Shown: positions 1 to 9,203, counted from the stretch's first letter. The stretch: 64,000 nt of DNA from Sphingomonas sp. Leaf230 (GCF_001421745.1 NZ_LMKW01000009.1:97506-161505), one strand, 5' to 3'. The notes: generated from the letters alone by a model not told the origin. Made by a program: numbers and translations.

Positions 1-1106
1 TATGCCACAAGTATCCGCCGCGGTTCACCACTCGCCACAGCTCGACCAGTCAGTAAGAGTTCCTGGTTGACAGATCTAAACGAGATGGCCGATGTGTCTC
101 GACTATCTCGCTTCAGTGGCGTCATATCCGCTTCTCGTAGGCGCTGAACATAACGGCGAACGTCTTCTGCGATGACCCGTCGTTCGTGGAACGTACCGTC
201 AGACGATCGAGTAGCGTAGTGGTCGCTTAGGCTAAAGAACGAAATCCACTCGTCGTATATCCCTTGTATTACGAAGGGCGCGTGGCTTTGCGCAACTCCC
301 GCATCGGCAAAAATCTTCGCCCGGGCAGGGCGTCCGTGAAATCGCGGAACAGTACGTTCGCTTTCGGCGATTGCGATGAGGTGCGCCAGAAGTCTCTGTC
401 CATCTTCGTGATGCTCTTCTTTAAGTGCTAACCGCATAGATTTCAAAAGCATGCCGGTTGGCACGTCGGTGCCAACTCGATCACTTCCGGGTAACCGATC
501 GCGACGGAGCAGGGAGTTTGTAGGTGCTAAGGTGAAGCGCGGCACCCAAAAGGCGAATATGTCGGTAAAGGAAAGAGCGACATGATAACCAGTTCCCATA
601 AGATTAGCTATGGCGCGAATGTTCGCGCGCTGGCCGTGAGTTGGAACTGATGCGCCTGCTTCCGCTCTCTGAATAAGCCAGTCGTATGCGAGAGATTGCT
701 GCTCTGGCGAGGCGGCTTTAGCCGCCTGCAGGTCACGAATCAATGATGCACGATAGGCGGTATTGTCGAGGTTGGGCTCGCTGCCAAAGTCTACGACTGC
801 TGGTAGAAAATGCGGAATATGAACCTTTATATTATCACGACCGTAAGACTCTAAAAATCTGGGATACCATCGACTGATTATATTACTATAGGCCTTGCCT
901 ACGGTTTTCGTAGTCTGACCCATCTCTATAGCGATCTTACCAAAATGCGGCCGCTTTCCCCACCTCGGCATAGGCTTTCTTGCATCGGCGGTATCAAGAA
1001 GCCATCGGTACAGGGGTTCTAGTTCCGCCAGTGCGTTGGTGGCTTCGGATTCTATTTCCGCCCTTAGGATTGCGTCTTGTTCACTTTTCAAGGCAGCTTG
1101 GTTCAT
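1..1106 (-). CDS. Unrecognised island protein with three HTH-like repeats (partial, cut by window edge)
   Basis: The minus-strand frame starts at ATG 1106, seven bases after a strong GGAGG ribosome site, and stays open for at least 368 codons to the window edge, so the C-terminus is missing. I do not recognise the family. Three copies of one module are visible at about residues 31-85, 139-192 and 238-302. Each has a helix-like start, a Pro-x-x-Gly-x-Arg core, an Ile-Ala-x-x-Met-Gly or similar turn, and a closing Trp-x-x-Arg-Phe or Trp-x-x-Phe-Phe. The turn resembles a helix-turn-helix, so DNA binding is a guess. It lies downstream of the integrase on the same strand and is more AT-rich than the core genes, which suggests it belongs to the tRNA-Glu island. 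Confidence 0.75.
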   Translation of the reverse strand, partial: MNQAALKSEQDAILRAEIESEATNALAELEPLYRWLLDTADARKPMPRWGKRPHFGKIAIEMGQTTKTVGKAYSNIISRWYPRFLESYGRDNIKVHIPHFLPAVVDFGSEPNLDNTAYRASLIRDLQAAKAASPEQQSLAYDWLIQRAEAGASVPTHGQRANIRAIANLMGTGYHVALSFTDIFAFWVPRFTLAPTNSLLRRDRLPGSDRVGTDVPTGMLLKSMRLALKEEHHEDGQRLLAHLIAIAESERTVPRFHGRPARAKIFADAGVAQSHAPFVIQGIYDEWISFFSLSDHYATRSSDGTFHERRVIAEDVRRYVQRLREADMTPLKRDSRDTSAISFRSVNQELLLTGRAVASGEPRRILVA

Positions 1107-1631
1107 TCCGTTCCTCCTCTTGGTAGCGCTGGGCGCGACCATTTTCCCCTTCCTGATCCGGGGTCTATCAGCACATTGGACCATTAGTTGCTCATACGAG
1201 GATTCTTCGGAATCCAGCTCAAGACTAGATGCGAAACCTCGCCAACAGATTACCGCCGCCTAAACTGTATCCGCTGACGCGGCGACAATCTTTGACGTTG
1301 TGTAGTTCCGCATCGAAGAAGGTGGACGGATCGCATGACGAAGCGCCAATCGGCGTCCTAATCCTTGCAGGTTCAGCCTTGGTCGTTGCGATCTATATAA
1401 GTATCGGACGCCGCTCGATGTGCACTAAATCATTCGTCTCATGTGGATCGCATGGTAACGAGATCGAAGCGTTGAGGCGAAGGTTCGCTGCTACCGCAGC
1501 GATGGTTATCGCAGACCCGTCTGGCATCTGTGCGGCGCCACATGAACTGGCGACGGCGGTAGCGCCGTCGACTGTACGATGAATGCTTTCGAACACGCGG
1601 CCGGGATCGGTGAAGACGACGTAGCACACCC
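1107..1631. other. Gene-poor spacer inside the island
   Basis: About 525 bases between the integrase stop and the start of the repeat protein. Short open frames exist on both strands, but none has a ribosome site together with a credible protein composition. It is more AT-rich than the chromosome. The promoter of the repeat protein presumably lies near 1110-1200. I see no tRNA fragment, att copy or palindromic repeat here. Confidence 0.5.
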
Positions 1632-3401
1632 TCATGACCTGCGGCTCACGGACTTGTTCCAATCGACCGTCGCGAACGCCGCCCGGACGGCGGTCCAGTC
1701 GACCATCTCGAAGGTGACACGGTCGAGTTCGCGTTTTAGGGTCTTCAAACTCGCACCTATCCCGTACTTGTCGCCTGCGGTTATGCCGGCATGACCCATG
1801 ATCTGTTCCACGATGTACTTTTCGATCGGCACGTCACGCGCGAGATCCTTGAAGTTGTGTCTCAGCGAGTGGAAGGCGATACGCGGATCCTTGGACACCA
1901 CCTTGTCAATCAAACGGTTCCCGACCCTCGAGGCCGCTTGGCACAGTTTGTTGAATTTGTTCGGACGCAAGTCAGGAAAGAGCCTAGTTTGCCCATCGCT
2001 CTTGAGAGCCTCGACGTAGTTTTCGAAGCCCAAAGCAAGGACGAGATTGTGGATGGGAATCATTCGCCTTGAGGTTTCGTTCTTGACCACGGCATCGATG
2101 CCTAGGTCCAGATACAGGACCCCGCCGTCCCGCTTCACGTTCGCGATTTCCGTCTGACCGATCTCCTCGATTCGCGCACCATTCGTCAGTCCCAGAAGGA
2201 ACAGCCAGGCGAGCGTCAGATCGCCTACTGAGTCCCGTCGCTCCGACCATTCCTTCGGCCGTAGAAAGAGGTCGCTTGCGAACAACTGCGTGAGTTCGTC
2301 ATCGAGGAAGGGGCGACGGCCACCCGTGTTCTTCGAGTAGCCTTCGATGCGGATACCGGTACCCGAGTTCGCCTCGATCCACCGATTGTAGAAGGCGTGC
2401 GTGAGCAACGCCTGGAGATGTCCGACGCGTCGCTTCACCGAGGCGGGCGCGACCTTTGGCCCTCTCAGTTCGCGGCACGCGGCCATGCGCGCGTTGAATG
2501 TCAGAGCGCGGTACGCCAGCGGCATGGCCTTCGGCAGCGAGGCGACGGCGTCTCTGAAATTGTAGAGGTGGTCGCCGCTGATCTGAGCGACGGGCATGTC
2601 CCCGGCGAAGTCTATGAAGTCCTCAACGGTCGTTCCGGTCTCGTGGGCACCTTGCTGCCCGGGCGCTGGCGTCTTGTTGCGCCACTCGGTAAGCAACTCT
2701 CCGAGGAGCATGTTGGGGCGCAGTCGGGTTTCCGTGGGTCGGAAAGGGGAGGCTATCAAACTGCGGAGGTCGGCTTGTTCCCGCTCGATCGCAACGGTTA
2801 CCGCCTCGGTCAGCGACCAGTCGTTGTCCGAACTGCGCACGATGTCGCCGAAGCCGCTGCCCTCGCTTCGGAAGTCGCCGTGTATCCATGCGATCATATG
2901 CTCCGCCATGAACAGGACCTCGTTGCGAGGTCTGGTTCTGACGACGCGCAGCCACACGTCTCCCGGCAGGTGCGAGGGATCCATGGCGGCGAACCCGGCA
3001 GGCGAGGGATCGTTGAACAGTGAAACCCTGGCGCCTCCCAGCTTGGATGCGGCGGCTTCTTCGGCCCAGTAGACGTTGGACAGCGCGGGGAAGCGGTCCA
3101 GCCGGCTGCCGCGGTGTAGGGCGGACGCGCGTGTGAGGGCGGCCTCGGCCTGAGTCGCGGTAAGCTTCTTGCCCGCCGACCGCTCCGCTATCGCCGTACG
3201 GGCCGCGGAGAATCGCGCCTCCAGTTCTGCGTTCGCAGCCGTGAACACGCGGCGGGCCTCGCCGGGGTCCTTGGTCTCGAGCGACTTCTTCCAGAGTTGC
3301 CGCCCGCCGAACTCGTCGCGGAGCGGTTTGGGGATCTGCCTACGCAGATAGTACGTACCAGTATCAGGATGCCGCCAGGGCTCCGCCATCGCCACCATCA
3401 T
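1632..3401 (-). CDS. Site-specific tyrosine recombinase (integrase), DUF6538-type N-terminus
   Basis: A 589-residue phage-type integrase that would insert and excise the element at the neighbouring tRNA-Glu. The N-terminus (about residues 7-60) resembles the DUF6538 domain of large proteobacterial integrases. The catalytic domain fills about 360-560 with the expected residues: Arg410 (NGARIEE), Lys440, His511 and Arg514 (HSLRH), His537 (MGHAG) and the nucleophile Tyr546. The gene appears intact. It starts 81 bases from the 3' end of tRNA-Glu and reads away from it, the usual layout for an integrase next to its attachment site. Starts at residues 1, 2 or 5 are all possible. Confidence 0.93.
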   Translation of the reverse strand: MMVAMAEPWRHPDTGTYYLRRQIPKPLRDEFGGRQLWKKSLETKDPGEARRVFTAANAELEARFSAARTAIAERSAGKKLTATQAEAALTRASALHRGSRLDRFPALSNVYWAEEAAASKLGGARVSLFNDPSPAGFAAMDPSHLPGDVWLRVVRTRPRNEVLFMAEHMIAWIHGDFRSEGSGFGDIVRSSDNDWSLTEAVTVAIEREQADLRSLIASPFRPTETRLRPNMLLGELLTEWRNKTPAPGQQGAHETGTTVEDFIDFAGDMPVAQISGDHLYNFRDAVASLPKAMPLAYRALTFNARMAACRELRGPKVAPASVKRRVGHLQALLTHAFYNRWIEANSGTGIRIEGYSKNTGGRRPFLDDELTQLFASDLFLRPKEWSERRDSVGDLTLAWLFLLGLTNGARIEEIGQTEIANVKRDGGVLYLDLGIDAVVKNETSRRMIPIHNLVLALGFENYVEALKSDGQTRLFPDLRPNKFNKLCQAASRVGNRLIDKVVSKDPRIAFHSLRHNFKDLARDVPIEKYIVEQIMGHAGITAGDKYGIGASLKTLKRELDRVTFEMVDWTAVRAAFATVDWNKSVSRRS

Positions 3402-3482
3402 TCGTCCCGCTGTACCCGCTGGCTGTACCAGGCGAAGGTGAAACCAACGTAAATGCTGGATTTCTGCGGAATGCTACGAAGA

Positions 3483-3510
3483 TGGTGACCCCTACGAGAA
3501 TCGAACTCGT
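3483..3510 (-). other. Candidate attachment core (3' end of tRNA-Glu)
   Basis: The T-arm, 3' acceptor strand and encoded CCA of the tRNA-Glu gene lie next to the integrase. Integrases of this type usually recombine at a tRNA 3' end and restore the gene. The matching second att copy would lie left of base 1 and is not visible, so the exact core is inferred. Confidence 0.45.
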
Positions 3511-3557
3511 GCTTACGCCGTGAGAGGGCGTCGTCCTAACCGCTAGACGAAGGGGCC
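3483..3557 (-). tRNA. tRNA-Glu (anticodon CTC)
   Basis: Read on the minus strand, a 75-base cloverleaf can be drawn. The acceptor GGCCCCT pairs with AGGGGTC (one G-T pair), the anticodon stem ACGCC pairs with GGCGT around the loop CTCTCAC, and the T-loop is TTCGATT. The anticodon CTC decodes GAG. CCA is encoded at 3483-3485. It is intact despite the element inserted at its 3' side. Confidence 0.95.
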
Positions 3558-3572
3558 GTTAGCAGAAGCGGG

Positions 3573-3601
3573 CGTCTACGGAATGGGGTGGCAGGCGTCA
3601 A
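3573..3601 (-). promoter_or_regulatory. Promoter of tRNA-Glu
   Basis: On the minus strand a TTGACG box (3601-3596) and a TAGACG box (3578-3573) are 17 bases apart. They lie just upstream of the tRNA 5' end at 3557. The same TTGACN, 17, TAnnnn layout precedes several strongly expressed genes in this window. Confidence 0.6.
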
Positions 3602-3641
3602 GACGGTTGCCGAACATTCTTGGACGCCCGCGGCATTTTCT

Positions 3642-5015
3642 TCAGGCAGCGACCTTCTTGCGCTCGGCCATTTCCTCGTTGAGCATTTCGGCCAGCAGGA
3701 AGGCGAGCTCAAGGCTTTGGCTAGCGTTGAGGCGCGGGTCGCAGTGGGTGTGGTAGCGATCCGCAAGCGACTGCTCGGTCACGTCGACCGCGCCGCCGGT
3801 GCACTCGGTCACGTTCTGGCCGGTCATCTCGGCGTGGATACCGCCGGCGTGCGTGCCTTCCGCGCGGTGGACCGCGAAGAAGCCGCGGACTTCGGCGAGG
3901 ATGCGGTCGAACGGCCGCGTCTTGTAGCCGTTTGCGGCCTTGACGACGTTACCGTGCATCGGGTCGCAGCTCCACACCACCGGATGGCCCTCGCGCGTGA
4001 CGGCACGGACCAGTCGGGGCAGGTTCGCCTCGATCTTGTCATAGCCATAGCGCGTGATCAGCGTCATCCGGCCGGGGATGCGACCGGGGTTGAGCGTGTC
4101 GAGCATCCGCAGCAGCGCGTCGGGCTCCAGGCTAGGCCCGCACTTGATGCCGATCGGGTTGCCGATGCCGCGGAGGTATTCGACGTGGCTCGACCCCTCG
4201 AAGCGCGTGCGATCGCCGATCCACAGGAAATGCGCGCTGGTGTCGTACCAGTCGCCGGTCAGCGAATCCTGCCGCGTCAGCGCCTGCTCGTACTGGAGCA
4301 GAAGCGCCTCGTGGCTGGTGTAGAAATGCGTCTGCGCGAGCTGCGGCACGGTCTCTGGATCGATCCCGCACGCGGCCATGAACTCGAGCGCTTCGCCGAT
4401 CCGGTCCGCGGTTTCGGCGTATTTCTTCGACCAGGGGCTGCGGCCCATGAAGTCGTGCGTCCAGCGATGGACCTGGTGCAGGTTCGCATAGCCGCCCTGT
4501 GCGAACGCGCGCAGCAGGTTGAGCGTTGCCGCCGACTGCGAATAGGCGCGGATCATCCGCTGCGGATCGGGCGCGCGCGATTCAGCGGTGAAGGCGATGT
4601 CGTTGACGTTGTCGCCGCGGTACGACGGCAACTCGATGCCGCCGATCGTCTCGGTATCGGTCGAGCGTGGCTTGGCGAACTGGCCGGCCATGCGACCGAG
4701 CTTCACGACCGGGAGCTTCGAGGCGAACGTCAGGACGACGGCCATCTGAAGAATGACGCGAAACGTGTCGCGGATGTTGTTCGCGCTGTGCTCGGCAAAG
4801 GACTCGGCGCAGTCGCCGCCCTGGAGCAGGAACGCCTTGCCGGCGGCGACTTCGGCGAGCGACGCGGTCAGGTTACGGGCTTCACCGGCGAAGACGAGCG
4901 GCGGGAACGTGGCCAGCTGGTCGGTCGCGGCGGTCAGCGCTGCGGCGTCGGGATAGGTGGGAAGCTGTCGTGCTTCGTGACGCGTCCAGCTGTCGGGGGC
5001 CCAGTTCGCGGCCAT
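3642..5015 (-). CDS. aroG: Class II 3-deoxy-7-phosphoheptulonate (DAHP) synthase
   Basis: A 457-residue cytoplasmic enzyme that condenses phosphoenolpyruvate and erythrose 4-phosphate, the first step of the shikimate pathway. It matches the plant/actinobacterial class II family over its full length: an early WAPDSW motif, the LLQGGDCAE metal/PEP-site motif near residues 63-71, the [12 protein letters not shown] motif, and a C-terminal [15 protein letters not shown] motif. ATG 5015 gives the expected N-terminus. It is transcribed alone toward tRNA-Glu. No adjacent trp or aro genes show specialised use. The class call is firm; the symbol follows common usage. Confidence 0.95.
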   Translation of the reverse strand: MAANWAPDSWTRHEARQLPTYPDAAALTAATDQLATFPPLVFAGEARNLTASLAEVAAGKAFLLQGGDCAESFAEHSANNIRDTFRVILQMAVVLTFASKLPVVKLGRMAGQFAKPRSTDTETIGGIELPSYRGDNVNDIAFTAESRAPDPQRMIRAYSQSAATLNLLRAFAQGGYANLHQVHRWTHDFMGRSPWSKKYAETADRIGEALEFMAACGIDPETVPQLAQTHFYTSHEALLLQYEQALTRQDSLTGDWYDTSAHFLWIGDRTRFEGSSHVEYLRGIGNPIGIKCGPSLEPDALLRMLDTLNPGRIPGRMTLITRYGYDKIEANLPRLVRAVTREGHPVVWSCDPMHGNVVKAANGYKTRPFDRILAEVRGFFAVHRAEGTHAGGIHAEMTGQNVTECTGGAVDVTEQSLADRYHTHCDPRLNASQSLELAFLLAEMLNEEMAERKKVAA

Positions 5016-5171
5016 ATCATGTCGTCCGATTGGTGAATTGTGACGATGGCAATGCGCGAAAACGCCTTTTTGCGCAACGAAGTAAAGCTTGGCCGGCAGC
5101 GGCGAAATGCTGCGCAGGTCGGTTCAACCGGATGTGGGCGCTAAATCCATTCATCCTGGATTAAAAAATAT

Positions 5172-5384
5172 ATGGCGTCTTCGCTGTCCAATCGGCATGG
5201 TCCCCGCATGGACATGCCAATGCGTATCATCATCGCGCTTTCGATTATCGGCGGGGGCATCTTGGTCGGCGTACCGATTCTGATCATGTACTCACGACGT
5301 CGTCGCGCCGACAAACTTCGTCGCCGGGGGATCAAGAGCTACAATCGCAGCCCCCGCCCGGCCACGACCCAGACCGGTCAGTAA
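5172..5384 (+). CDS. Small single-span membrane protein, hypothetical
   Basis: A 70-residue frame with one hydrophobic segment (about residues 18-40, IIIALSIIGGGILVGVPILI) followed by an Arg-rich cytoplasmic-type tail and a polar Pro/Thr end. This composition fits a real small inner-membrane protein. None of the possible starts (5172, 5208, 5220) has a clear ribosome site, so the N-terminus is uncertain. The last 7 bases overlap the 3' end of the convergent dehydrogenase gene. Function unknown. Confidence 0.45.
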   Translation: MASSLSNRHGPRMDMPMRIIIALSIIGGGILVGVPILIMYSRRRRADKLRRRGIKSYNRSPRPATTQTGQ

Positions 5385-6316
5385 CCCGCGTCGAGATCGG
5401 CGACGTTCTTCATCGGGCGACCGGCGATGAATGCCGCGAGGTTGTCGAGGAACAGGGTCGCCCCGCGAGCGAACATCGTTGTCTGGCTACGGCCCGACAG
5501 GTGCATCGTGACGATCGCGTTAGGCGTCGACCAAAGCGGATGATCCGCGGGCAGGGGCTCCGGGCTGGTCGGGTCGAGCACGGCGCCGGCAATCGTCCCG
5601 TCGGTCAGTGCCGCGATCAGCGCATCGTCGTCGATCATGTCGCCGCGAGCGATGTTGATCAGCCAGGCGGACGGCTTCATCCGGTGCAACTCTTTGCGGC
5701 CAATCATCGCGTGCGTCGCGCCGGTCGAGGGCGCGGCGAGGATCACCCAGTCGAACGCGTCGAGCCGATCGCGCCAAGCGTCGGGGGTGATCGTGCCATC
5801 GCGGCCGGTGCGCGTTACGCCGGTGACCTCGACCCCGAACGCGGTGAATCGGTCGCCGATCATCTTGCCGATCGTGCCGTAGCCAATGACAAGTGCCTTG
5901 GTTCCGGCGAGTTCGATCTTGCCGGGCGCGTCCTTCAACCACTCATGACGGTCCTGCGCGCGGACGACGGTATCGAAGCGCTTAGCGGCGACGAGCACCG
6001 CCATCACCGCATATTCAGCGACCGCGACGGCGTTGATGCCGGCACCATTGGTCAGCGTGACGCCGTTTTCCCGCAAAGTGTCGAGCGGGAACGCGTCGAG
6101 CCCGGCATAGATCGTCGAGACCCATTTGAGGTTCGGCCCGGCATGGCGGATCGCGTCGGCCACGAGTTCGGTCGGCTGCATGTCCACCCAGGCGATATCC
6201 GCGTCTGCGATCATCGCGTTGGCCTCGTCCGGCTTGGCGAACCATGCGACGTCTAGGTCCCCAGGCAGATGCGGTTCGAGGAGCGGGCGGGCGGCGGCGG
6301 GAAGGACGGCTTTCAT
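5378..6316 (-). CDS. D-isomer-specific 2-hydroxyacid dehydrogenase
   Basis: A 312-residue cytoplasmic NAD(P)-dependent oxidoreductase that interconverts a 2-keto acid and a D-2-hydroxy acid. The Rossmann motif GYGTIG is at 145-150, and the catalytic set is Arg224 (NIARGD), Glu253 and His272 (MHLSGRSQ). The last motif has Ser-Gly-Arg after the His, where Trp or similar is common in glyoxylate/hydroxypyruvate reductases, so the substrate cannot be read from sequence. It stands alone between cysS and the small membrane protein. Confidence 0.88.
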   Translation of the reverse strand: MKAVLPAAARPLLEPHLPGDLDVAWFAKPDEANAMIADADIAWVDMQPTELVADAIRHAGPNLKWVSTIYAGLDAFPLDTLRENGVTLTNGAGINAVAVAEYAVMAVLVAAKRFDTVVRAQDRHEWLKDAPGKIELAGTKALVIGYGTIGKMIGDRFTAFGVEVTGVTRTGRDGTITPDAWRDRLDAFDWVILAAPSTGATHAMIGRKELHRMKPSAWLINIARGDMIDDDALIAALTDGTIAGAVLDPTSPEPLPADHPLWSTPNAIVTMHLSGRSQTTMFARGATLFLDNLAAFIAGRPMKNVADLDAGY

Positions 6317-6665
6317 GATGCGAACATCGGCGTGCGGCGGGGCATGTCAAGTCAACCCGCTTTCGTCATACCGGACCTGTTCCGGCATTCACGGTGCCGC
6401 TCTTTCGAACACCTGCGATCTGTTAAGCGGCGAACCCCAGAACCAGTCTGCCCTTATCCTCTGGGACCAGGTAGCGTGTTTCCCCGCGAAGGCGGGGACC
6501 CAGGCTGGGCTCCCGCCTTCGCGGGAGAACAAGAACGGACAGACTATTATTCGAACGCGGCCGCATCCTTTCTTCGGGGCAATAGCCGTCGAACAAGCCT
6601 TGGGTGAACAAGTAATGCGGACATTGCTCTGGCGCACGGTGAAGCGGGCGCTTCAAGAAACGTGG
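6317..6665. other. Intergenic region with palindromic repeats
   Basis: About 350 bases between the dehydrogenase start and the cysS stop. It contains the R1 palindrome at 6478-6532 and a weaker imperfect repeat around 6366-6420. The first 30 bases should hold the dehydrogenase promoter. No gene is supported here. Confidence 0.6.
6478..6532. repeat. R1 palindromic repeat, copy 1
   Basis: Two inverted arms of the form CCCCGCGAAGGCGGGG are separated by a short CCCAG-CTGG centre. The same element occurs at 26683-26738, 40286-40342 and, inside a coding sequence, 54485-54541. It is typical of sphingomonad intergenic palindromes. Confidence 0.85.
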
Positions 6666-8096
6666 TTAGAGCGCGATCTTCCAGTCCCAACCTAACGAAT
6701 CGCCATCCATCACCTCGACCCCTGCGGCAGCCAGCTCGTCGCGGATCGCGTCCGATCGCCCGAAATCCCTCGCAGCGCGTGCATCGCGGCGATCCGCCAG
6801 CCGTGCGGCGATCGCATCCTCGTCGATCGTCGCCGTGATCGGCCGGATCCGCAGGTCCTCGCGGCTGATCGTCGCCAGGTCCAGCCCCAGTACCGCGTCG
6901 AAATCGTCCAGCGCAGCGACACGGTCCGCGGGCGCGACCCGCTTGTCCGCAAGCAGTTCGTCGAGAATCGGCAGCGCGCGCGGCGTGGCGAGATCGTCCG
7001 AGACCGCCTCCTCCAGCCGGTCGGTATAGGCATGTGCGCTACCCGACGGGCCGCCGGGCTCGCGAGCGCGCAACGTCTCGACCGCTTGCACCATGCGCTT
7101 CAGGCGGATCGCCGCCGCGGCCAGATTCTCCCAGGAGAATTCCAGCTCGCTGCGATAATGCGCCTGGAGGCACATCAGCCGGTAGGCGAGGGGGTGGAAG
7201 CCGCGGTCGACGATCGTCTGCATCGTCGTGAACTGGCCGGTCGACTTCGACATCTTGCCCGCGCGCTCGACCAGGAAATTGTTGTGCATCCAGACGCTCG
7301 CGCCGGTATCCGCGCAATCGCAATGCGCCTGGTTCTGCGCGATCTCGTTGGGGTGGTGGATCTCGCGGTGGTCGATCCCGCCGGTGTGGATGTCGAAATG
7401 CGCGCCGAGATAATGCTTGCTCATCACCGAGCATTCGAGATGCCAGCCAGGCGCCCCGCGACCCCAGGGCGAATCCCATTCCATCTGGCGGTTCTCGCCC
7501 GGCGTCGACGTGCGCCAGATCGCGAAGTCCTGCGGATTACGCTTGCCGGCGACCGGTTCGATCCGGCTTTCGATATCGTCGGTCGTGGCCCGCGCCAGAC
7601 GTCCATAGTCAGGGACGGTCGCCACATCAAAGTACAGCCCACTGTCAAGCAAGTAGCAATGCTTCGGCGCGATCTGTTCGGCGAACGCGATCATCTCGGC
7701 GATGTGATCGGTCGCGACCGCCCAGCGCGCCGGCGGCACGATGTTGAGGCGCGCGACGTCGCGTTTGAACACGTCGGTATAATAGGCCGCGATCTCCCAG
7801 ATCGAGCGTCCTTGTGCGGCGGCGGCCTTCTCCATCTTGTCGTCGCCGACATCGGCGTCGGACGTCAGGTGCCCGACATCGGTGATGTTGATGATGTGGG
7901 TCGTCGGCCACCCCTTCCACCGCAGCACGCGACCCAGCGTATCCGCGAACAGGAACGCGCGCATGTTGCCGATATGCTGGTAATTATAGACGGTCGGCCC
8001 GCAGGTGTAGAGCCCGACATCGGTCGGGTCGATCGGCTGAAAGGTCTCGAGCTGGCGCGAGAGGCTGTTGTACAGTGTCAGGGGGATGCGGGTCAT
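6666..8096 (-). CDS. cysS: Cysteine--tRNA ligase
   Basis: A 476-residue class I aminoacyl-tRNA synthetase that charges tRNA-Cys. The N-terminal LYTCGPTVYNYQHIGNMR segment carries the first zinc cysteine and the HIGH-type signature. The zinc site continues in the HLECS and HHPNEIAQ region, and KMSKST is the second ATP signature near residue 275. Length matches bacterial CysRS, including the C-terminal anticodon-binding helices. The start at 8096 is standard. It is monocistronic and ends next to a repeat-rich spacer. Confidence 0.97.
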   Translation of the reverse strand: MTRIPLTLYNSLSRQLETFQPIDPTDVGLYTCGPTVYNYQHIGNMRAFLFADTLGRVLRWKGWPTTHIINITDVGHLTSDADVGDDKMEKAAAAQGRSIWEIAAYYTDVFKRDVARLNIVPPARWAVATDHIAEMIAFAEQIAPKHCYLLDSGLYFDVATVPDYGRLARATTDDIESRIEPVAGKRNPQDFAIWRTSTPGENRQMEWDSPWGRGAPGWHLECSVMSKHYLGAHFDIHTGGIDHREIHHPNEIAQNQAHCDCADTGASVWMHNNFLVERAGKMSKSTGQFTTMQTIVDRGFHPLAYRLMCLQAHYRSELEFSWENLAAAAIRLKRMVQAVETLRAREPGGPSGSAHAYTDRLEEAVSDDLATPRALPILDELLADKRVAPADRVAALDDFDAVLGLDLATISREDLRIRPITATIDEDAIAARLADRRDARAARDFGRSDAIRDELAAAGVEVMDGDSLGWDWKIAL

Positions 8097-8176
8097 GGGC
8101 TGCTCTTAGCGCTGCATGCGCCCTCCCGCAAAGGCGCTGACATGCCGGGCAGACCCGCCGGAATACGTGGTTTGGC

Positions 8177-8205
8177 TTGAAACGACGGCGCTCCGCTGAT
8201 AGGGG
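8177..8205 (+). promoter_or_regulatory. Promoter of rpsU
   Basis: TTGAAA at 8177-8182 and TAGGGG at 8200-8205 are 17 bases apart. The rpsU start is at 8274, so the leader would be about 60 bases. The -10 box is only a partial match. Confidence 0.5.
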
Positions 8206-8273
8206 CCCCAGTTCATGCGGCGCGGACCTGTTCGCGACGGCAAAAATCTATTCGTCCGGAGCTTATCGGGTTT

Positions 8274-8480
8274 ATGCAGATCATCGTACGCGACAACAAC
8301 GTCGACCAGGCCCTTCGCGCGCTTAAGAAGAAGCTGCAGCGCGAGGGCGTGTATCGCGAGATGAAGCTGCGCCGGCATTACGAGAAGCCGTCCGAGAAGC
8401 GCGCACGTGAGCGTGCAGCAGCGATCCGTCGCTCGCGCAAGCTCGACCGTAAGCGCGCAGAGCGCGACGGCGCACGCTAA
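8274..8480 (+). CDS. rpsU: 30S ribosomal protein S21
   Basis: A 68-residue basic protein of the small ribosomal subunit, needed for efficient base pairing of the Shine-Dalgarno sequence during initiation. It begins [20 protein letters not shown] and ends in the long Arg/Lys-rich helix expected for alphaproteobacterial S21. It has its own promoter and a strong hairpin after the stop, so it is probably a single-gene unit. Confidence 0.97.
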   Translation: MQIIVRDNNVDQALRALKKKLQREGVYREMKLRRHYEKPSEKRARERAAAIRRSRKLDRKRAERDGAR

Positions 8481-8523
8481 GATTTTGTCGGCCGTACCCG
8501 GCGAGCGGGTGGGTCGATAGTTC

Positions 8524-8545
8524 GGGGTGCCGTGATCGGCACCCC
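8524..8545 (+). terminator. Rho-independent-type terminator after rpsU
   Basis: A perfect nine-base stem, GGGGTGCCG with CGGCACCCC, encloses a TGAT loop 43 bases after the rpsU stop. It is followed by AATTGCTTT rather than a clean T-run. Confidence 0.7.
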
Positions 8546-8606
8546 AATTGCTTTCCAACGGCACGCGCGGCGCTCCGGCGTGACCAGATGACCGGGGCCT
8601 GATCCG

Positions 8607-9203
8607 ATGTCGACCGTCACCGCAGTGCCGCTGCAGCCAACCAAGCGCAGCTACCTCGTCTATCTCTGGGTCGGTATCGCGCTCGCGCTGATCGCCGCAG
8701 TCGCGCTGGCGCGTCAGGGTGATGATCCCCTGGCCCGCAATGCGCGCGCGCGGGGCGTGGTCGTTACCGCATCCGGCCTGCAGTACAAGGTGATCGCGCC
8801 CGGCAAGCCCGGTGCGGCCAAGCCAACCGACGCCGACGTCGCGCTGGTGAATTATGAGGGCAAGCTGCTCAACGGCACGACCTTCGACAAGTCGCAGCAG
8901 CCGACGCCGATGCCCGTCACCGGCGTGGTCCCCGGTTTCTCCGAGGCGCTGAAGCTGATGCCGAAGGGGTCGAAGTACCGCTTCTGGATGAAGCCGGCGC
9001 TTGGCTATGGCGACAAGGCTAACGGTCCGATCCCGGCGAATTCGACGCTGGTGTTCGACGTCGAGTTGCTCGACTTCCTGCCACAGAGCGTGGTCCAGCA
9101 GATGCAGGCACAGGCCCAGATGGGTCGCGGCGCTCCCGGTGGTATGCCAGGCGGTGCGCCGGGCGGCATGCCCGGTGGCGCGCAGACGCCGCCGTCTCAG
9201 TAA
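8607..9203 (+). CDS. FKBP-type peptidyl-prolyl cis-trans isomerase, membrane-anchored
   Basis: A 198-residue protein that should assist proline isomerisation during folding outside the cytoplasm. An N-terminal hydrophobic segment (about 17-35) acts as an uncleaved anchor or signal. The FKBP domain (about 50-168) shows the VNYEGKLLNGTTFDKS strand, the P-x-x-x-x-x-G-V-V-PGF-x-E segment and a LVFDVELLDF end. A Gly/Met/Pro-rich low-complexity tail follows (about 170-198). It sits downstream of rpsU, separated from it by a terminator. The closest known types are periplasmic FkpA/FklB-like proteins. Confidence 0.92.
   Translation: MSTVTAVPLQPTKRSYLVYLWVGIALALIAAVALARQGDDPLARNARARGVVVTASGLQYKVIAPGKPGAAKPTDADVALVNYEGKLLNGTTFDKSQQPTPMPVTGVVPGFSEALKLMPKGSKYRFWMKPALGYGDKANGPIPANSTLVFDVELLDFLPQSVVQQMQAQAQMGRGAPGGMPGGAPGGMPGGAQTPPSQ

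Noticed and set aside
1393..1662. Excisionase-like small gene between integrase and repeat protein
   Set aside because: Overlaps the integrase 3' end, lacks a ribosome site and has no HTH or winged-helix pattern.
1..3481. Complete prophage
   Set aside because: Only an integrase and one unknown gene are visible; no structural, lysis or replication phage gene lies in the window.
3588..5036. 482-codon plus-strand open frame opposite the DAHP synthase
   Set aside because: It is the antisense frame of a clear class II DAHP synthase. High GC third positions keep antisense frames open, and it has no ribosome site or family motif.
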